Shown: positions 23,111 through 35,465, numbered from the stretch's first letter. The stretch is DNA of 64,000 nucleotides from Lumnitzera littorea (GCA_024138015.1 JAMXBB010000011.1:40956730-41020729); one strand, 5' to 3'. Numbers and translations: made by a program. The notes: generated by a model from the letters alone, not told the origin.

Positions 23111-23285
23111 TAATGCCTCATTTACTTCATAGAATAGAATGAGAGAAAATAAAATTTGAATTCTTAGGGAATAAAATTAGAATTCCTAAAGAATGAAATA
23201 AGGGTATAATATATATTATTTTGTTTAGTTGAATTTATAAATAATTTAAGAATAGACATGCAATATAAGTACTCTATTTGGCTAG

Positions 23286-23499
23286 GGCGGCGGTGGCTAG
23301 TAATGATAATGGTAGTGGTTAACATCAGTAGTGGTAGTGGTTATAATCAGTGGTGGTGGCTGTAATGTTAGTGGCGATGGCGGTTGGTGGTGGTAATGAT
23401 AGCAGTAGTTACGGTGATTAGTGGTAGTAGCAGCAATAATAGCGGCGGTGATGATGGTAGTGACGATAATAGTTAGTGGTGGTGATGGTAGTAGTGGAG
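23286..23499. repeat. GGT/GGC-rich trinucleotide-like tract, part 1
   Basis: Imperfect repeats of the type GGTGGTARTGGY. Cut at 23499 by the solo LTR and continued at 27012. Confidence 0.85.
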
Positions 23500-26400
23500 T
23501 GTCGCAACCTGAGGGGTGGCTTAGTCGTAATAGGTACGTATATCATACAAAAGATTATAGATTGATTACCCTTTCAATCGACAACTATTTATGTAATATA
23601 CAAGGCTATTACTATAACTAACAACCCAAGAGTTATGCAGGCATAAGTAATATCACAACATAATTATAATAACATGAATTTCAAACTATAACTATCATAT
23701 ATATATATATAATACATACACTAGTCTTTCAGGAAACTAATATTACATAATAATACATAGTGTCACATAATAAGATTCCAAAATCTAACTACATTAATAA
23801 AAGTACACTTTTATCTCTAATCTCACACTCACACCAACTGAAAGATGATTTACTAACCTTGGGCATTCTGCAGCTCAAAATAATAAAAAGGTCCTCTTGC
23901 ACAAGTAATTTATAGGGGTATAAGCTAAATAGCTTAGTGAGGTATTCCTCAATCATAAAACAAACAAGTTAATCAACAATTAATTTCAAACATATGAATG
24001 CGTGGACACTTTGAATGCCATACAAATACATGCAAGTGATTAGGTACTGCATGTAACTCAAATTTAACGCCTTCTGAAGTCAAAGTTAGAGTATACATAA
24101 CACAAATTAGATTCGAATATTATGCTTGAACTATTATAACTATGAAACTCAGCGTTTTGTATTTAAAATAAAATAGTATATCCATTTTTCAATTTTTTTC
24201 AAAACTCAGTTTTAGGTTTGATTGTAAGTGGGTTTTCGCAACCCACATTTATCTCTAAATGAAAGCCTCTAAACTCAACCCTTAGCCGGGCGGTTTCCAA
24301 CGCTTAGTAATCCTACGGGCCAAGATAAGGTTTTATTGTACATATGCATGGTGCTATAACTTTATAATCATAATTTATTATCAACTCTCGTATGGCCTCT
24401 CGTTACCTCTATATAATGTGATGGCTAGAATTAGTTATGCAATGTATGATCATGCATATTCCAATTTAGTTAGTTCAAGTCTGATATCATTAAGTCCAAT
24501 TATTGTATGATCAATTAGAATCATAAACAGATCAATTTCTATTGAATTTGCTATGTAACAAACAATAAATTATCATATTTTAGAGTAATTTCACATTTGA
24601 CAAACATTATTACATACATCCATAACCTAGCCTCACATAACATCTAATTATTAATATTAGTTAATATTCACTAACTATACACACAAACATGTATGGAATT
24701 ATTAGAAGTACTCACTCAGCCATAATCGATATTAGAGATCGTAATAATCTATTGGCAGATTGATATTGATCTCGAGATCATCTGATATTTAGGGAATAAG
24801 AAAAGTAATAAGTGTTTAAGTTAAATAACTAAACTATTCATATATTTAAAACTATTCATATATTTAGTACTAATTACCTAAATTAGCTATATATTCATAT
24901 GAAATTCTCGATTCGAGTTTTTTCATTAATCGCGTGTAATTTTTTCGATTTAGTTCTAATTTTTATGAACTTATAGTTCATTTTTATCGTTTTCAGATGT
25001 ACTTTTTTCTAATGAGATTCTTTTTGGATGTTGTAATCCACATTTTTCATTATGATGTAAAATATTATGAATTTTATTATTTTGACTTAATTAATTATGA
25101 ATTATTATTTTAAGCTTTTTCTTTATATATTTATGATTTAATAAATATCTAAATTTTATATTTTATAATTTTCTTATTTTTAAGTTTATTTTATCACAAT
25201 TTACTTATTTTACTATTTTTAAGGTTTAATACTTATTTAATTCATTTTTGCTATTTTAATAATTTTCTAATTAATTAATTATTTTATTATTTTTATTACG
25301 AAATTAATTAAATTTTTATTAAATGCTGACATGGCAGCATATGGCAGCATGAGATGGTGCCACGTATCATTTTCATGAATTTGTATATTTTTTAAATTTC
25401 CTATTTTGTATTTTACTTAATATTTATTATTACATTTTATTAAATTTTGCAAATTAATCCATTTTCCATTTTCTTTTAAACTTATGGCTTACATACTTAT
25501 ATTTATTCTATCTTACTTTAATTATTAATATAGTATTATAGTATATTATACATATACTATTTAATTATACTTGTATACTTATATATACTATACTCTTAAC
25601 ATACTTATTTTTATGCGTATAAATATACATATACTTATATAATTAGTTTCCCTCAACTTATTTATACATATATACTTATGTAATTAAATAATATAACCCT
25701 AAATATACTATATATTCTATACACATATGCATACATATCTATTCAACCACATCTACATATATACATATCTATCAAGAAAATAATATCCATGCCATATATG
25801 CATATATATATATTTACACAAATCCCTTTATACCAAATATTGTATAATCAATTATAATATATATGTACACATAGTTATATCTAAATATTTATACATATGT
25901 GAACACATATACATGGTATAATACTAAATTTCCATAAATTCCAATATATGTACATAAACTCTTCTTGCAAAATTTATACATACTCCTAGGATACATAAGA
26001 TGGTACAACATACATGTATATGAAAGAATACATATAGATGATTAGTACAAAACAAATATAATATACATACTAAATACTCTTCCTTTGAAATCTCTTGAAT
26101 TAGTAATCTCAAGATTCTTCTTCTTCTTGCCTTACTTGATGCAATTGAAATCATAAGAAATTAAAAAGGAAAGGGGAAAGGGGTTTCACGGCTTGGGGAT
26201 GAAATATGTAGGTGGGGTTTTGTTTTTATGTTTGAAAAGTGTGTGTATTTGTTTCTTTTCTTCCAACAATGAGACTTAGCAAGGAAAGGGAAGAGAATTG
26301 TAGTGAATAAAAGAAAAGAAAAGAAAAAAAAAATCAAGATGCTATTAATGTGATTTGATAAGAGGGTTATTAATTGCTTTTGTTTTACCTAAATAATTAA

Positions 26401-27006
26401 CACGTGGTTAAAACAAGCCATACAAGTGTCTACTGAAATGAATTTTGGAAGATTTCAACGTGGCAATGAGGAAAGAATTAGAAGAGGAAAAAGGAAAAGG
26501 AAAAGGGAAAAGAAGAAAGAAGGAAATAGGAAAAATTAGAATTTTCTAAACATAAAAATTATAAATTTAATAATTATGAAATAATATTGAAATTTTATAA
26601 AATTTATTAATTAAATTGTTACATGTTATGTTTATAATATTTACGAGTTATCTCAACGCATTAGTTAACAATTTTACGCGATTACGTATATTGGTCGATA
26701 ATTGTATTCATTTAGGGTTTTATTACTATTAGAGTAAATTTATTCATATTATAAGCTTAAAATTATAGTTTTAAGGTTTTTGTCAAGTTCGAGTTTAATC
26801 TCAGGTAGTTATGTGTACATAGGGTTTAGGGTTTTCGTATATGATTAAGGTTTCAATCAAAATTTTAAGGTTTTTAGTACTTATAATATATTCAAATTCA
26901 TAATTTAATAAAATTTTTATCTTACTTAGCCTTTTTGACTTTTAAGATCATCTAGAGCACTTATATTCAATTTAAGGTTTAGATCGATAACTTTATAAGG
27001 TTTACA
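23500..27006 (+). repeat. Solo LTR A of a long-LTR retrotransposon family (3507 bp)
   Basis: Starts TGTCGCAACCTGAGG and ends GGTTTACA. It is bounded by TGGAG (23495-23499) and TAGAG (27007-27011), a 5-bp duplication with one transition. Colinear with solo LTRs B (45325-48594) and C (55043-58480, reverse). Shared blocks include ATATACAAGGC near the start, CTTAGCCGGGCGGTT at ~24290 and an AGGGTTT-rich tail. No internal domain or primer site is attached, hence solo. It probably belongs to a gypsy lineage with very long LTRs (Tekay/Del-like) by length alone. Confidence 0.8.
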
Positions 27007-27011
27007 TAGAG

Positions 27012-27077
27012 GTGGCAGTGGCTATGGTGATTGGCAATGGCGACGGTAATGGCAACGATGGTAGCAGCAATGGTAGT
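27012..27077. repeat. GGT/GGC-rich tract, part 2
   Basis: Sixty-six bases of GGTGGCAGTGGC-type repeat between the solo LTR and gypsy copy 2. Confidence 0.85.
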
Positions 27078-27940
27078 TGTTGCGAACTGTGACCAAGAAC
27101 AAATAAGGTTAGTCGTTGGATGGGTCCAAGCTTGTAGAAATCTTAAAGAAAGTTTAATAGGGAAAGTGTGAAAAGGGCAAAAACAAGGAATGAAATAGTA
27201 AGCAAAAACCTATGAATAACTCCAAAGGATATAACGCACCAATGGAATTTCCAAGAACTCACAGCACAATTCGACATGATGCACGAATTGGTCTAATGAG
27301 GTTTCTAGTCACCTAACTTTGCTTTAAGGAAAAGGATAAGAGTGATGCCGAGAGTAAATAAATAATGTTTACATAAGGAAGAAAAGGTACTCCAAAAATG
27401 TATTAAGAATGATATGATATTGTCACAGTTACAAGTACGAGGGTATTTATACCTATAAGTTAGGGCAACCTACCTAAAAAGAAAAAAATAAAAGGGCATT
27501 TTTTGAGGAAGTAATGTACAAGATAGAAAATGATAAAAATAAATATATAAGAAAAAAAAAATCATTAGTACAACGGATTTTGCATATGATATTGTACATG
27601 TGGCGATGCTATATTGGCGAGGTCGTTAGAAGGTGCGGATAAAAAGTACGGACAAATGGGCTTATCCGAGCAATGATGGCTTAATCAGTCCGGACTTTCT
27701 CTCTTAGCTTTTCAGCAAGGAAGATGCCAAGTAATTGGTTAGCTTGGCGCTAGAGAGTAATTATCAACTCGGCATATTACAGAAAAATGGGTAGTCATAC
27801 GGTACAGCATGAAGGGTGACTCGGCAAGGAAGTACTTGGCCTCTATAGGGGTTGGTTAGAATAGAAGGATTTGTCGTGCTAACCCCCCTAGTCCTTGGGC
27901 TCGGCTGCGAGTCAAAGGTTCGATAGCTTGATTTCCATCA
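27078..27940 (-). repeat. 3' LTR of gypsy copy 2
   Basis: 863 bp, TGTTGCGAACTG...CCATCA on the + strand, the reverse complement of copy 1's TGATGGGAATC start. It overlaps the end of the polyprotein frame. Confidence 0.85.
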
Positions 27941-28071
27941 TTCCCTTTAGGTTGTTTTGGATTTGGGATCAAATCCAAATGGTGTTTGCTCAGTTCTTCA
28001 TTAGGGTGATTTAGACGAAGGTTAGCAATATTGAAGGCGTTAGAAGCCCCATAGTCCTTAGGCAATTCCAA
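27856..28071 (-). pseudogene. Gypsy copy 2 integrase C-terminus, running into the LTR
   Basis: MELPKDYGASNAFNIANL followed by a EPLTRSRA box, parallel to copy 1. About 85 bases lie within the LTR. This copy has no stop after SRA and runs on for ~13 codons. Confidence 0.7.
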
Positions 28072-28159
28072 CCTGTAGGCATTGTTGTTGATTTTCTAGA
28101 GGATTCTGAAAGGACCTTCCTTCCACTTTTGTAGATAATTTGTTCCTCCTCTTGTTCAG

Positions 28160-29124
28160 GAACTGCTCTTTGCTGAGGTGCAACCACACCAAGTGCCCCA
28201 ACTAAAATCACTTAGCTGTTTTACCCTTGGTCTTTTCTTACATTCTTCTAGTAGCTTAGTTGATGTGCCAAGTGACCTTATCATAGATGTATTGAAGAGA
28301 TTGTACTCTGACCGATGCATCAGGGTCCTCTTGCGCAGGTACTGGAATAGAAGCGTAGTTGAAGGGCAACTCAGGATTGAACCCATAGACTACCTCAAAG
28401 GGAGTCTGCTTAGTGGTGTCGTGTACTGTTTGGTTGTAAGCAAACTCGACCATCGGCAGGCAGACATCCCAATTAGCTAAGTTCTTGCCTACTGTAGCTT
28501 AGAGTAGTAACCCCAAAGTATGATTAACCACCTCTGTTTAGCCATCAGTTTAGGGTGACATAAGGTACTGAAGAGTAATTTGGTTCCTAACCGAGGCCAC
28601 AGGGTTCTCCAGAAATGACTAAAAAACTTTGGGTCTCTGTTAGAGACTGCACTTCTCGGTACGCTGTGTATCTACACAATCTCTTGTAAGAAAAGAGAAG
28701 CAATAACCGAAGCATCGTTAGTTTTCGAGCAAAGCACGAAGTGTGCCATCTTACTGAACTGATCTATGATGACCATTACAGAATCTTTGCCTCGGACAGT
28801 TCGTGGCAGTATGAGAACAAAGTCCATGCTTAATTTAATCTACGGCCTCATTGGAACAGGTAGGGACATTGCTTTCCCTTGCTTGGCTTGGCTCTTGGCC
28901 ATTTTGCATACGGTACAGCTTTCAATAACTTAGTACACATCTTTCCTCATCTTCAACCAAAAGAATTGGCCATTTATCGGTTCACAGGTCTTCTTTTCTC
29001 TAAAATGTCTGGAGAGACCTCCACTGTAGGCTTCCTTGACTAGTAGCTCCCTCAGTGAACAAGTCGGCACGCATAATTTTTTACCTCGAAACAAGTAGCC
29101 ATTCTCCACATGATACTTGTCCAC
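28160..29124 (-). pseudogene. Gypsy copy 2 integrase remnant
   Basis: 28930-29124 encodes the N-terminal finger region (GLSRHFREKKTCE...FFWLKMRKDVY). 28256-28453 encodes MVEFAYNQTVHDTTKQTPFE, the conserved end of the gypsy integrase core (FAYN...H.ST..TPFE..YG). Parts between are in other frames with stops. Confidence 0.8.
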
Positions 29125-29219
29125 TGTCCTCTCATCAACACATTGCGAAATTATGGGTTGAAAGTGCGGATCCTCGGAGTACTATTCTTTGATACTTGCA
29201 AACCTAAACAGCCTGGTTT

Positions 29220-29700
29220 GTAGTTTTGATAAAAGCGCATGTCTCCTCAAAAGAGCATCGGTAACTACGTTGCTCTTTCCTTACTTGTACTTAATTATAA
29301 AATTGAATCCTTCAAGGAATTCAACCCATCTCACCTGTCACTTCAACAACTTGGTCTAACTTTGGAGTTACCTTAAAGATTCATCATCAGTATATATGAC
29401 AAATTCCTTCGACAGTAAATAATGTTACCATACTTACATTGCTTAAATCAATGCCAAAAGTTTCTTATCATATACAAAGTAGTTCGGTTGTGGTCTTCAA
29501 AGCTTCTTACTGTGGAAGGCAATTGGTCAGCCTTCCTGCATTAAGACAACGCCTATTCCAATGCCCAATGCATAACATTCCAGCTTAAAAATTTTATCGG
29601 AGTCAATTAGCACTAACACCGGGGCAAAGGTTAACCTTTCTTTTATCTCAGCAAAACTTCTCTCCTCCCTTTCTCCCTATCGGAAGTCGGTGTTCTTCTT
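29220..29700 (-). pseudogene. Gypsy copy 2 RNase H remnant
   Basis: Position between RT and integrase and colinearity with 14140-14600 of copy 1 (including the ECYALGIGIGVVL-like stretch at ~29545-29590) identify it. DAS of the active site reads YAL. Frame broken by stops. Confidence 0.65.
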
Positions 29701-29811
29701 TGTTAGCTTGGTAAGTGGTGTGGCGATGGTGCTAAAATTCCTAATAAACCTTCTATAAAACAAAGCTAGTTCGTAGAAACTTCTCATGTCAGCACAAGTA
29801 GTAGGAGTTGG

Positions 29812-30300
29812 CTACTTGACAATTGCTCGGATCTTTTCATCATTGACTCGCAAGCCTCCTCTACTGACTACATGTCTCAAGAATATCACTTCCTCCTGGC
29901 AAAAGCAACATTTCTTTAAATTGCCGAATAATCTCTCAGCACGGAGGATATCTAGGATTACTCTGAGATGTTCACAGTGACTCAGCATGTCGATACTGTA
30001 GACCAGGATGTTGTTAAAGTACACCACGACACACTTCTCTATGAGATGTCTCAGCACATGGTTCATAAGTCTCATGAAAGTGCTCAGGGCATTTGATAAG
30101 TTGAAGGGCATGACCATCCACTCATAAAGTTCATGTCGAGTTTTAAACGCAATCTTCCACTCGTCTCTTAGCCTCGTGTGGATTTGATGGTAGCCAGACT
30201 TAAGATCAATTTTGCTAAAAATCTTAGCTCTACTGAGTTCATCCAACATGTGTTCTAGCCTCATGATCGAATACTTGTATTTGATTGTGATCTTGTTCAT
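29812..30300 (-). pseudogene. Gypsy copy 2 reverse transcriptase with destroyed active site
   Basis: 162 open codons colinear with copy 1: [44 protein letters not shown]. The catalytic box reads YFNNILVYS: both aspartates of YFDDILVY have become Asn. Each is a single G-to-A change, consistent with cytosine-deamination decay. Also FGLSNAP is FNLSNAL. Confidence 0.88.
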
Positions 30301-30842
30301 AGCTCAGCTATCGACACACATTCATCAGGTTCCATCCTTCTTTGGCACTAGAAGTACAGGTACAACATAAGGGTTGAGACTTTTTCTTATATAGCCTCTC
30401 TCCAGCAACTCATTGACTTAACGTTAGAGTTCAGAAGCTTGCTCGAGATTCATTTAATAAACTGACTTATTTGGCAGTGTAGCGTTAAGTACTAAGTCAA
30501 TGCAGTACTCTATGCCTTGAGTTGGGGATAACCCCTCAGGTAACTGTTCTAGATTAGATCGGCATATTCATCTAACAACTCCTTGACCTCCTAGGGTAAC
30601 TCACCCTATTCCTTCATTTCCAACGGCTACCTGACCAACATGAGGGTCAGCGCATTAGCATTAACAACCTCTCGAAGTTCAGCTCTACTCATCACCAAAG
30701 CCTTCTTCAATCCGCAAGTAAGTTTCATCTACAACTTATTAACTTCTCTCGGCAACATTAGATTCAATGTGATCTTTCGATCATCCTTCTTGAATATATA
30801 CATGTTCTTGTAGCCGTCATGCATAACTCTCCTGTTAAACAA

Positions 30843-31088
30843 CTACGATTTACCTAGCAATACATGAGAAGCATACATAGGCAGTATGCTGTAGAGAATC
30901 TGGTCAAAGTAATTCCCTACAGTGATCAATAGTAGTATTTGCTGAGTGACATGTAATGCTCCTTTCTCACTCAACCAGTGTAACTTGTATGGTCTCGGAT
31001 GTACAACGGTTGGCAACTTCAATTTTGAAACAAGATCGGCTGATACTACATTGGTGCAGCTTCTACTATCCACAATGAGGGCACACAT
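30843..31088 (-). pseudogene. Gypsy copy 2 aspartic protease
   Basis: CALIVDSRSCTNVVSADLV shows the active-site DSGS loop as DSRS (Gly to Arg). Ends in SHVLLGKS, matching the LLG.P box. Open for 81 codons. Confidence 0.78.
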
Positions 31089-31299
31089 CTAATCATTCAT
31101 CTTACAGGTGGTATGGAATAAATTCTTTCTCTACTCCTTCTTTCGTAAGGGTTCTATGTTCATAGTGCATCAGGCAACTATGACTAACTGATCTAAGTCC
31201 TCAAGAAACATGTCATCCTGAATCAACTCTTTCTCGACGGGAACCTCCTCCTCGGGTTCCTCATTTGTACTCCCTACTTTGAGCTTCGAGATGTCTCCT

Positions 31300-32110
31300 A
31301 TGATGACCATCATCCATTGGTTCGAGCATTAAGCAGCCATGTATCTGAACCCTTGGCACTTGAAGCACTTAATCTAACTGGTCTTCCTATCAGACCCTTG
31401 CCTCTTCTTATAAGTTTGGGTCGACACTTCACCATCAAGTCAGTTTTTTTGCTCTGCTCTGTACTCGACTAAGCTCGGTGACTTACCTATCCGAGTCGGC
31501 TAGTCGGCATCCTTGCTAGTACTTAGCTTTTTCTTTGCCTCTCTACTCGTTGGGCAATCCTAACAGCCTCATCTATGGTGTTAAATCGTTGGAGCTCCAC
31601 AATGTCTCGAATGTCTCCTCTCAACTTGGTAACGAACCTTGAGACTATTCAAGCTAGTGGTTCCTCTACTTTGCAACGCATCATAAGCATTTGAAATTCT
31701 TGAACATACTTATCAATAGTTTGGCCTCCTTGTCTCAGCACCTGAAGTCGAGTGAAAGTATCTTGGAGGTATGTTTCCGACAGGAATTTGTTTTTGAGCA
31801 CTCTCTTCATCTTGGGTCAAGTGTTAATCTCTCGATAGCCCTCTCATCTTCTCATGGTTTGAAAATTCTTCCACCACATGGTGGCATATCTAAAGAACTC
31901 AACAGTAGCAATTCTCATCTTCTCATAATTCTCGTACTGATAGTAATCAAATACACGCTCCACCCTCTCTTCCCATTCCAGATATTCATCATCATTCCTA
32001 GATCTATTGAAACTCGGAATTTGAAGCTTCACATGATTGGATGCTCTAGGGATTCGTACACACTCTGCTTCAAAATATTCCTCTTCCTCTTCATTAAGCT
32101 TTCTCAAGTG
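31300..32110 (-). pseudogene. Gypsy copy 2 gag and zinc knuckle
   Basis: 31844-32107 encodes VRIPRASNHVKLQIPSF, RVERVFDYYQYENYEKM and TMWWKNFQTMRR, the Retrotrans_gag core. At ~31330-31370 the knuckle reads CFKCQGFRYMAA-stop-C: His is Tyr and a stop interrupts it. Confidence 0.8.
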
Positions 32111-32540
32111 TATCCTTCGCCTTACTCATCTGCCAACTCTTCCACCTCGAACAGGTTGAGCTAGGTTCTAACCTATAACAGGTTGAGCAACTTGTGGAGT
32201 ATTTTGTGTAGCTTCAGTGGGTTGGTAAGATAGTGCATGAACAACTCGAGTCAAATCTATTAAGAGGTTAGTTACCTCATTAAGCCTCTCGTCAGTGCTT
32301 TTGGGAGTTCCCTAAGAGTGTCATCCATGGTGAATAACTCCATTATTGTCACCAGTATCAACATTTATATTTAGGTCTATCATTTTTTCTCACAAATTCA
32401 AAGCTTAAACAAATACTTTGGAAGTTAATGGTTAACAACACAACAATCAAATGAACATAGTAACTGGCTCTGTTTCATATACGTAAAACAGAGTATAATA
32501 GAACTTCAAGAAGAACTAACGGTAGTTACATAAAACCTCC

Positions 32541-32552
32541 ACCCTGATACTA
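32541..32552 (-). promoter_or_regulatory. Primer-binding site (tRNA-Met) of gypsy copy 2
   Basis: Minus strand TAGTATCAGGGT versus TGGTATCAGAGC. Three bases separate it from the LTR at 32556, the same spacing as copy 1. Confidence 0.75.
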
Positions 32553-32555
32553 AGG

Positions 32556-33408
32556 TGTTATGAATTGTGACCAAGAACAGATAGGGTCAGTTACTGGATA
32601 GGTCCGAGCTTGCAGAAAGCTTGAAGAAGGATTAATTGGGAAAGTATGAAAAAGGGCAAAAAAGAGGAATGAAATAGTAAGCAAGAATCCAAGAACAACT
32701 CTAAAGGATATAACGCATCGATGAAACTTTCGAGAACTCACGGCACAATTCAATATGACACACGAATTGGTCTAATGAGGTTACTCGCCACCTAACCTTA
32801 CCTAAGAGAAAGGATAAGAGTGATGTTAAGAGTAAACAAACAATGTTTACATAAGAAAGAAAAGGTACTCCAAAAGTGTATTAAGAATGATCTGATATCA
32901 TCACAGTTACAAGTATAGGAATATTTATACTCATAAGTTAGGGTAACCTACCTAAAAAGAAAAAGACAAAAGGGCATTTCTTGAGAAAGTAATGCATAAG
33001 ATACAAAAGCGTAAAAATGAATATATAAGAAAAACAATCATTGGTGTAACAGATTCTGCATATGATACTGTATATGTAGCGATATTATATTGGCGAGGTC
33101 GTTAGAAGATGCGGAAAAAAAGTACGAACAGATAGGCTTATCCAAGGAAGGATGACTTAATCAATCTAGACTCTCTCTTTCGGCTTCTCGGCAATGAAGA
33201 TGCTGAGTAATTGGTCAACTCGGTGCTAGAGAGTAATCATCAACTTGATATACTTTAGAAAAATGGGTGGTCAAACGACATGGTATAAAGCATGACTCAA
33301 TAAGAAAGTACTCAGCTTCGGCAGGGGTTGGTTAAAATAGAAGGATTTGTCCCCTCTAGTCCTTGGGTTTAGCTGCTGGTCAAAGGTCTCATAACCTGTT
33401 TCCCATCA
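32556..33408 (-). repeat. 5' LTR of gypsy copy 2
   Basis: 853 bp, TGTTATGAATTG...CCATCA. Minus-strand TATA-type GAGTATAAATATTCC at about 32921-32935. Colinear with the 3' LTR. Confidence 0.85.
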
Positions 33409-33413
33409 ATAAT

Positions 33414-33958
33414 GGTAGCATCTATAGTAATGGTGGTGGCAATGGCGGCGGCGGTGGTGATGGTGGTAATGGTAATAGTGACTACAGTGGTTAGTAGTGG
33501 TGGCAGCGGTAATGGTAAGGGTGGCCGTAGCAGTGGCTATAATGATTGGTGGTGTTGGCGGTAGTAGCGGCAGTAATGATAATAGCGGCAACTGCAGTGG
33601 TGGTAGTGGCGGCGGTGGCGACAATGGTAAAGGTAGCGGTAGCGGTAGCGATAACTATGATGGTTAGTAGTGGTGGCGATAGCAGTAGCGACGGTAATGG
33701 CAGTGGCGATAGTGGCGGTGGCAATAGTAGTATTAGAGGTGGGTATGGTGGTTAGTGGCGTAACAGTGGTAACAATGACGGTGGTGGTAGCAAAAACTGC
33801 AGTAGTATGGTTAATGTCGGTAGTGGTGGCAGCGGCGACGGTGGTGATGGTGGGAGTGGGGGTGGTAGCGGTGGCAGTGGCGGGGTCAAGGTGATGATGG
33901 TTAGTGGTGTTATAGTAGTAGTTGCTGGTAGTGACAACGATAGTAGTGATCGTCGTTA
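33414..33958. repeat. GGT/GGC-rich trinucleotide-like tract, part 3
   Basis: About 545 bases of imperfect GGTGGTRRYGGY repeats. Several frames on both strands stay open only because of composition (Val/Ala/Gly or Thr/Pro/His runs); they are not genes. Confidence 0.9.
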
Positions 33959-34180
33959 AATTAGGATGAGGTTGTTTATAGAAAAAAAAAATTGAAATTT
34001 TTTTAGGAATCATGATTCTTTGGTTAAATTAATAAATCCCTATTATTTGATTTTCAAGTAATAGGAAGTAATAGGAATTCTTGCGGAATTGCAATTCAAA
34101 GACAAAAAACCAAATGAATGTCGTAATAAGGAATAAGGAGGGAATGGAATTCCAATTCCCTCCAAGCGAACGAGCCATAA

Positions 34181-34690
34181 AGTTGCATCAATCTAAATGC
34201 TAGCATAAATGAAGGCAATACGAAAATATTTACCTCCATTAATGTTCCAAAAAAATGATATATCATATATGACCTACCATAGAATATTTACAAGGCCTAA
34301 GCATGTCAATTTTCTGTACTTGAATGATTGTTCACTCCACTTTGCTCCCCTTCATTTAGAAATTTTGCTTCACTTTACAATAACACTACCTCATTTATTA
34401 GTATGCATGCGATATATATGGAATCTACAAATAAAATATTCTTGAAGCTCCAAACTTCTACATATGCTCAAATAGCTTTATTTCATCTATAAGGCCTCAT
34501 GGAAAGAACATAGTCGCTAGGAAAAGTAGCATAGTAGATTCCATGTATGAATGCAAGATAAAATTCTAAGGCAGTTGAATAATTGCAAGTAATCAAGAAG
34601 AATCATCTATTCCATAAATATTATAAAAGATCTAGTAGAAAAGTCAATATTTGTTATGTCTACACAACAATTGAAGGAACAATTAGAAAT
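34181..34690. other. Intergenic DNA, nothing recognised
   Basis: Lies between the TIR element and a Tat-like LTR. A 78-codon frame at 34209 has no family signature. Confidence 0.4.
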
Positions 34691-34699
34691 GCACAAATG

Positions 34700-35465
34700 C
34701 CCCTTTGATTGTATCTAAGGGACTTTTGATCAAGAGGCAAAATGTAGAAGGTTGTTTCATTAATTAGGCTTTTAATCCAATTTAATGCTATGGACCAATA
34801 TTTTAGACTAGTGACAAAGTTTGGGAAATTAGCTCATTTACGGACATTTTAAGGGGATCTGACTTGGTAGGCTCAGACCGGGGATTGTTAGACTAGATTT
34901 TCCGCTCTCAGCCTTACTCAATTATCTCACATGCAAAAAGTAAACTTGAAAACGGTCTTTCTGAGCTTGTTTGGGCTTCATTTGGTTTTATTGAGCCTTG
35001 AGGAATCTCAATTAGTCTTTAGGCTTAATTATAATAATAATGGCTTCTTTTAATTGCCATAAGCCTTAAAGCATACTTAAGCTTATATCTAAGCTCATGA
35101 AGGCTAAAAAAGATGATAAGCTTCAATAATGAGACTCAATCTCAACCATCCATTTTAGAGTCATCCGATGGATAATGTCAACTTCCACATTTTATAAATA
35201 GAAGGCTTTTCTTCTCAATTGATTCATTTAGAATATTGGCATGTTTGTGATAAACACTAGAGTTTTGCTGAAATCATTTTAGAGAAGATTAAATAGACAA
35301 TTCATCATGAATGATTCAGGAGCAATCCAAGAGCGATTAAGAATACCGAGTTCGATTCACTATCACATGCATACATTCGGGATGCCAAGTTTGTCTGTTC
35401 TTCCTCTCATGCCTCTTTTTAAAGACATCATCATGTGATCGGCCAACTACAATAACCCCACCACA
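34700..35465 (+). repeat. LTR of a Tat/Ogre-like element
   Basis: Resembles the LTR ending at 51369. ATCTGACTTGGTAGGCTCAG at 34858 parallels ATTTGGCTTGGTGGGTACAG at 50824. Both have a TATA further on (TTATAAATAGAAGGC at ~35193; CTATAAATACTC at ~51031). Ends AACCCCACCACA at 35465 versus AACCCCCTCTTCTACA. No primer site follows, so it is solo or truncated. The left boundary is uncertain. Confidence 0.5.

Larger units (their letters stand above)
27078..33408 (-). mobile_element. Ty3/gypsy retrotransposon, copy 2 (degenerate)
   Basis: 6.3 kb, same family as 10325-16731 but reversed. Domains right to left: gag 31844-32107, zinc knuckle, protease 30843-31088, reverse transcriptase 29812-30300, RNase H, integrase 28160-29124, C-terminus 27856-28071. 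LTRs at both ends. Candidate duplications GTAGT (27073-27077) and ATAAT (33409-33413) differ by two G-to-A changes. Inserted into the GGT-rich core of the TIR element. Stops and frameshifts throughout; the RT active site is lost. Confidence 0.9.
23114..34177. mobile_element. TIR DNA transposon (Tourist/Harbinger-like, non-autonomous) split by two LTR insertions
   Basis: Left end TGCCTCATTTACTTCATAG, right end (reverse complement) TGGCTCGTTCGCTTGGAGGG, flanked by TAA on both sides (23111-23113, 34178-34180). TAA duplications and GGC-type TIRs fit PIF/Harbinger-Tourist elements. Removing the solo LTR (23500-27006) and gypsy copy 2 (27078-33408) plus their duplications leaves about 1.2 kb, mostly a GGT/GGC-rich core with subterminal GAATTCC blocks at both ends. 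No transposase is present. The TIRs are diverged (about 9 of the first 14 bases match), so the call is moderate. Confidence 0.55.

Noticed and set aside
31691..32164. 157-codon plus-strand frame
   Set aside because: Shadow of the gypsy copy 2 gag on the minus strand.
33406..34013. Overlapping open frames on both strands rich in Val/Ala/Gly or Thr/Pro/His
   Set aside because: They arise from the GGT/GGC-rich repeat, which lacks stops in several frames. Composition, not coding.
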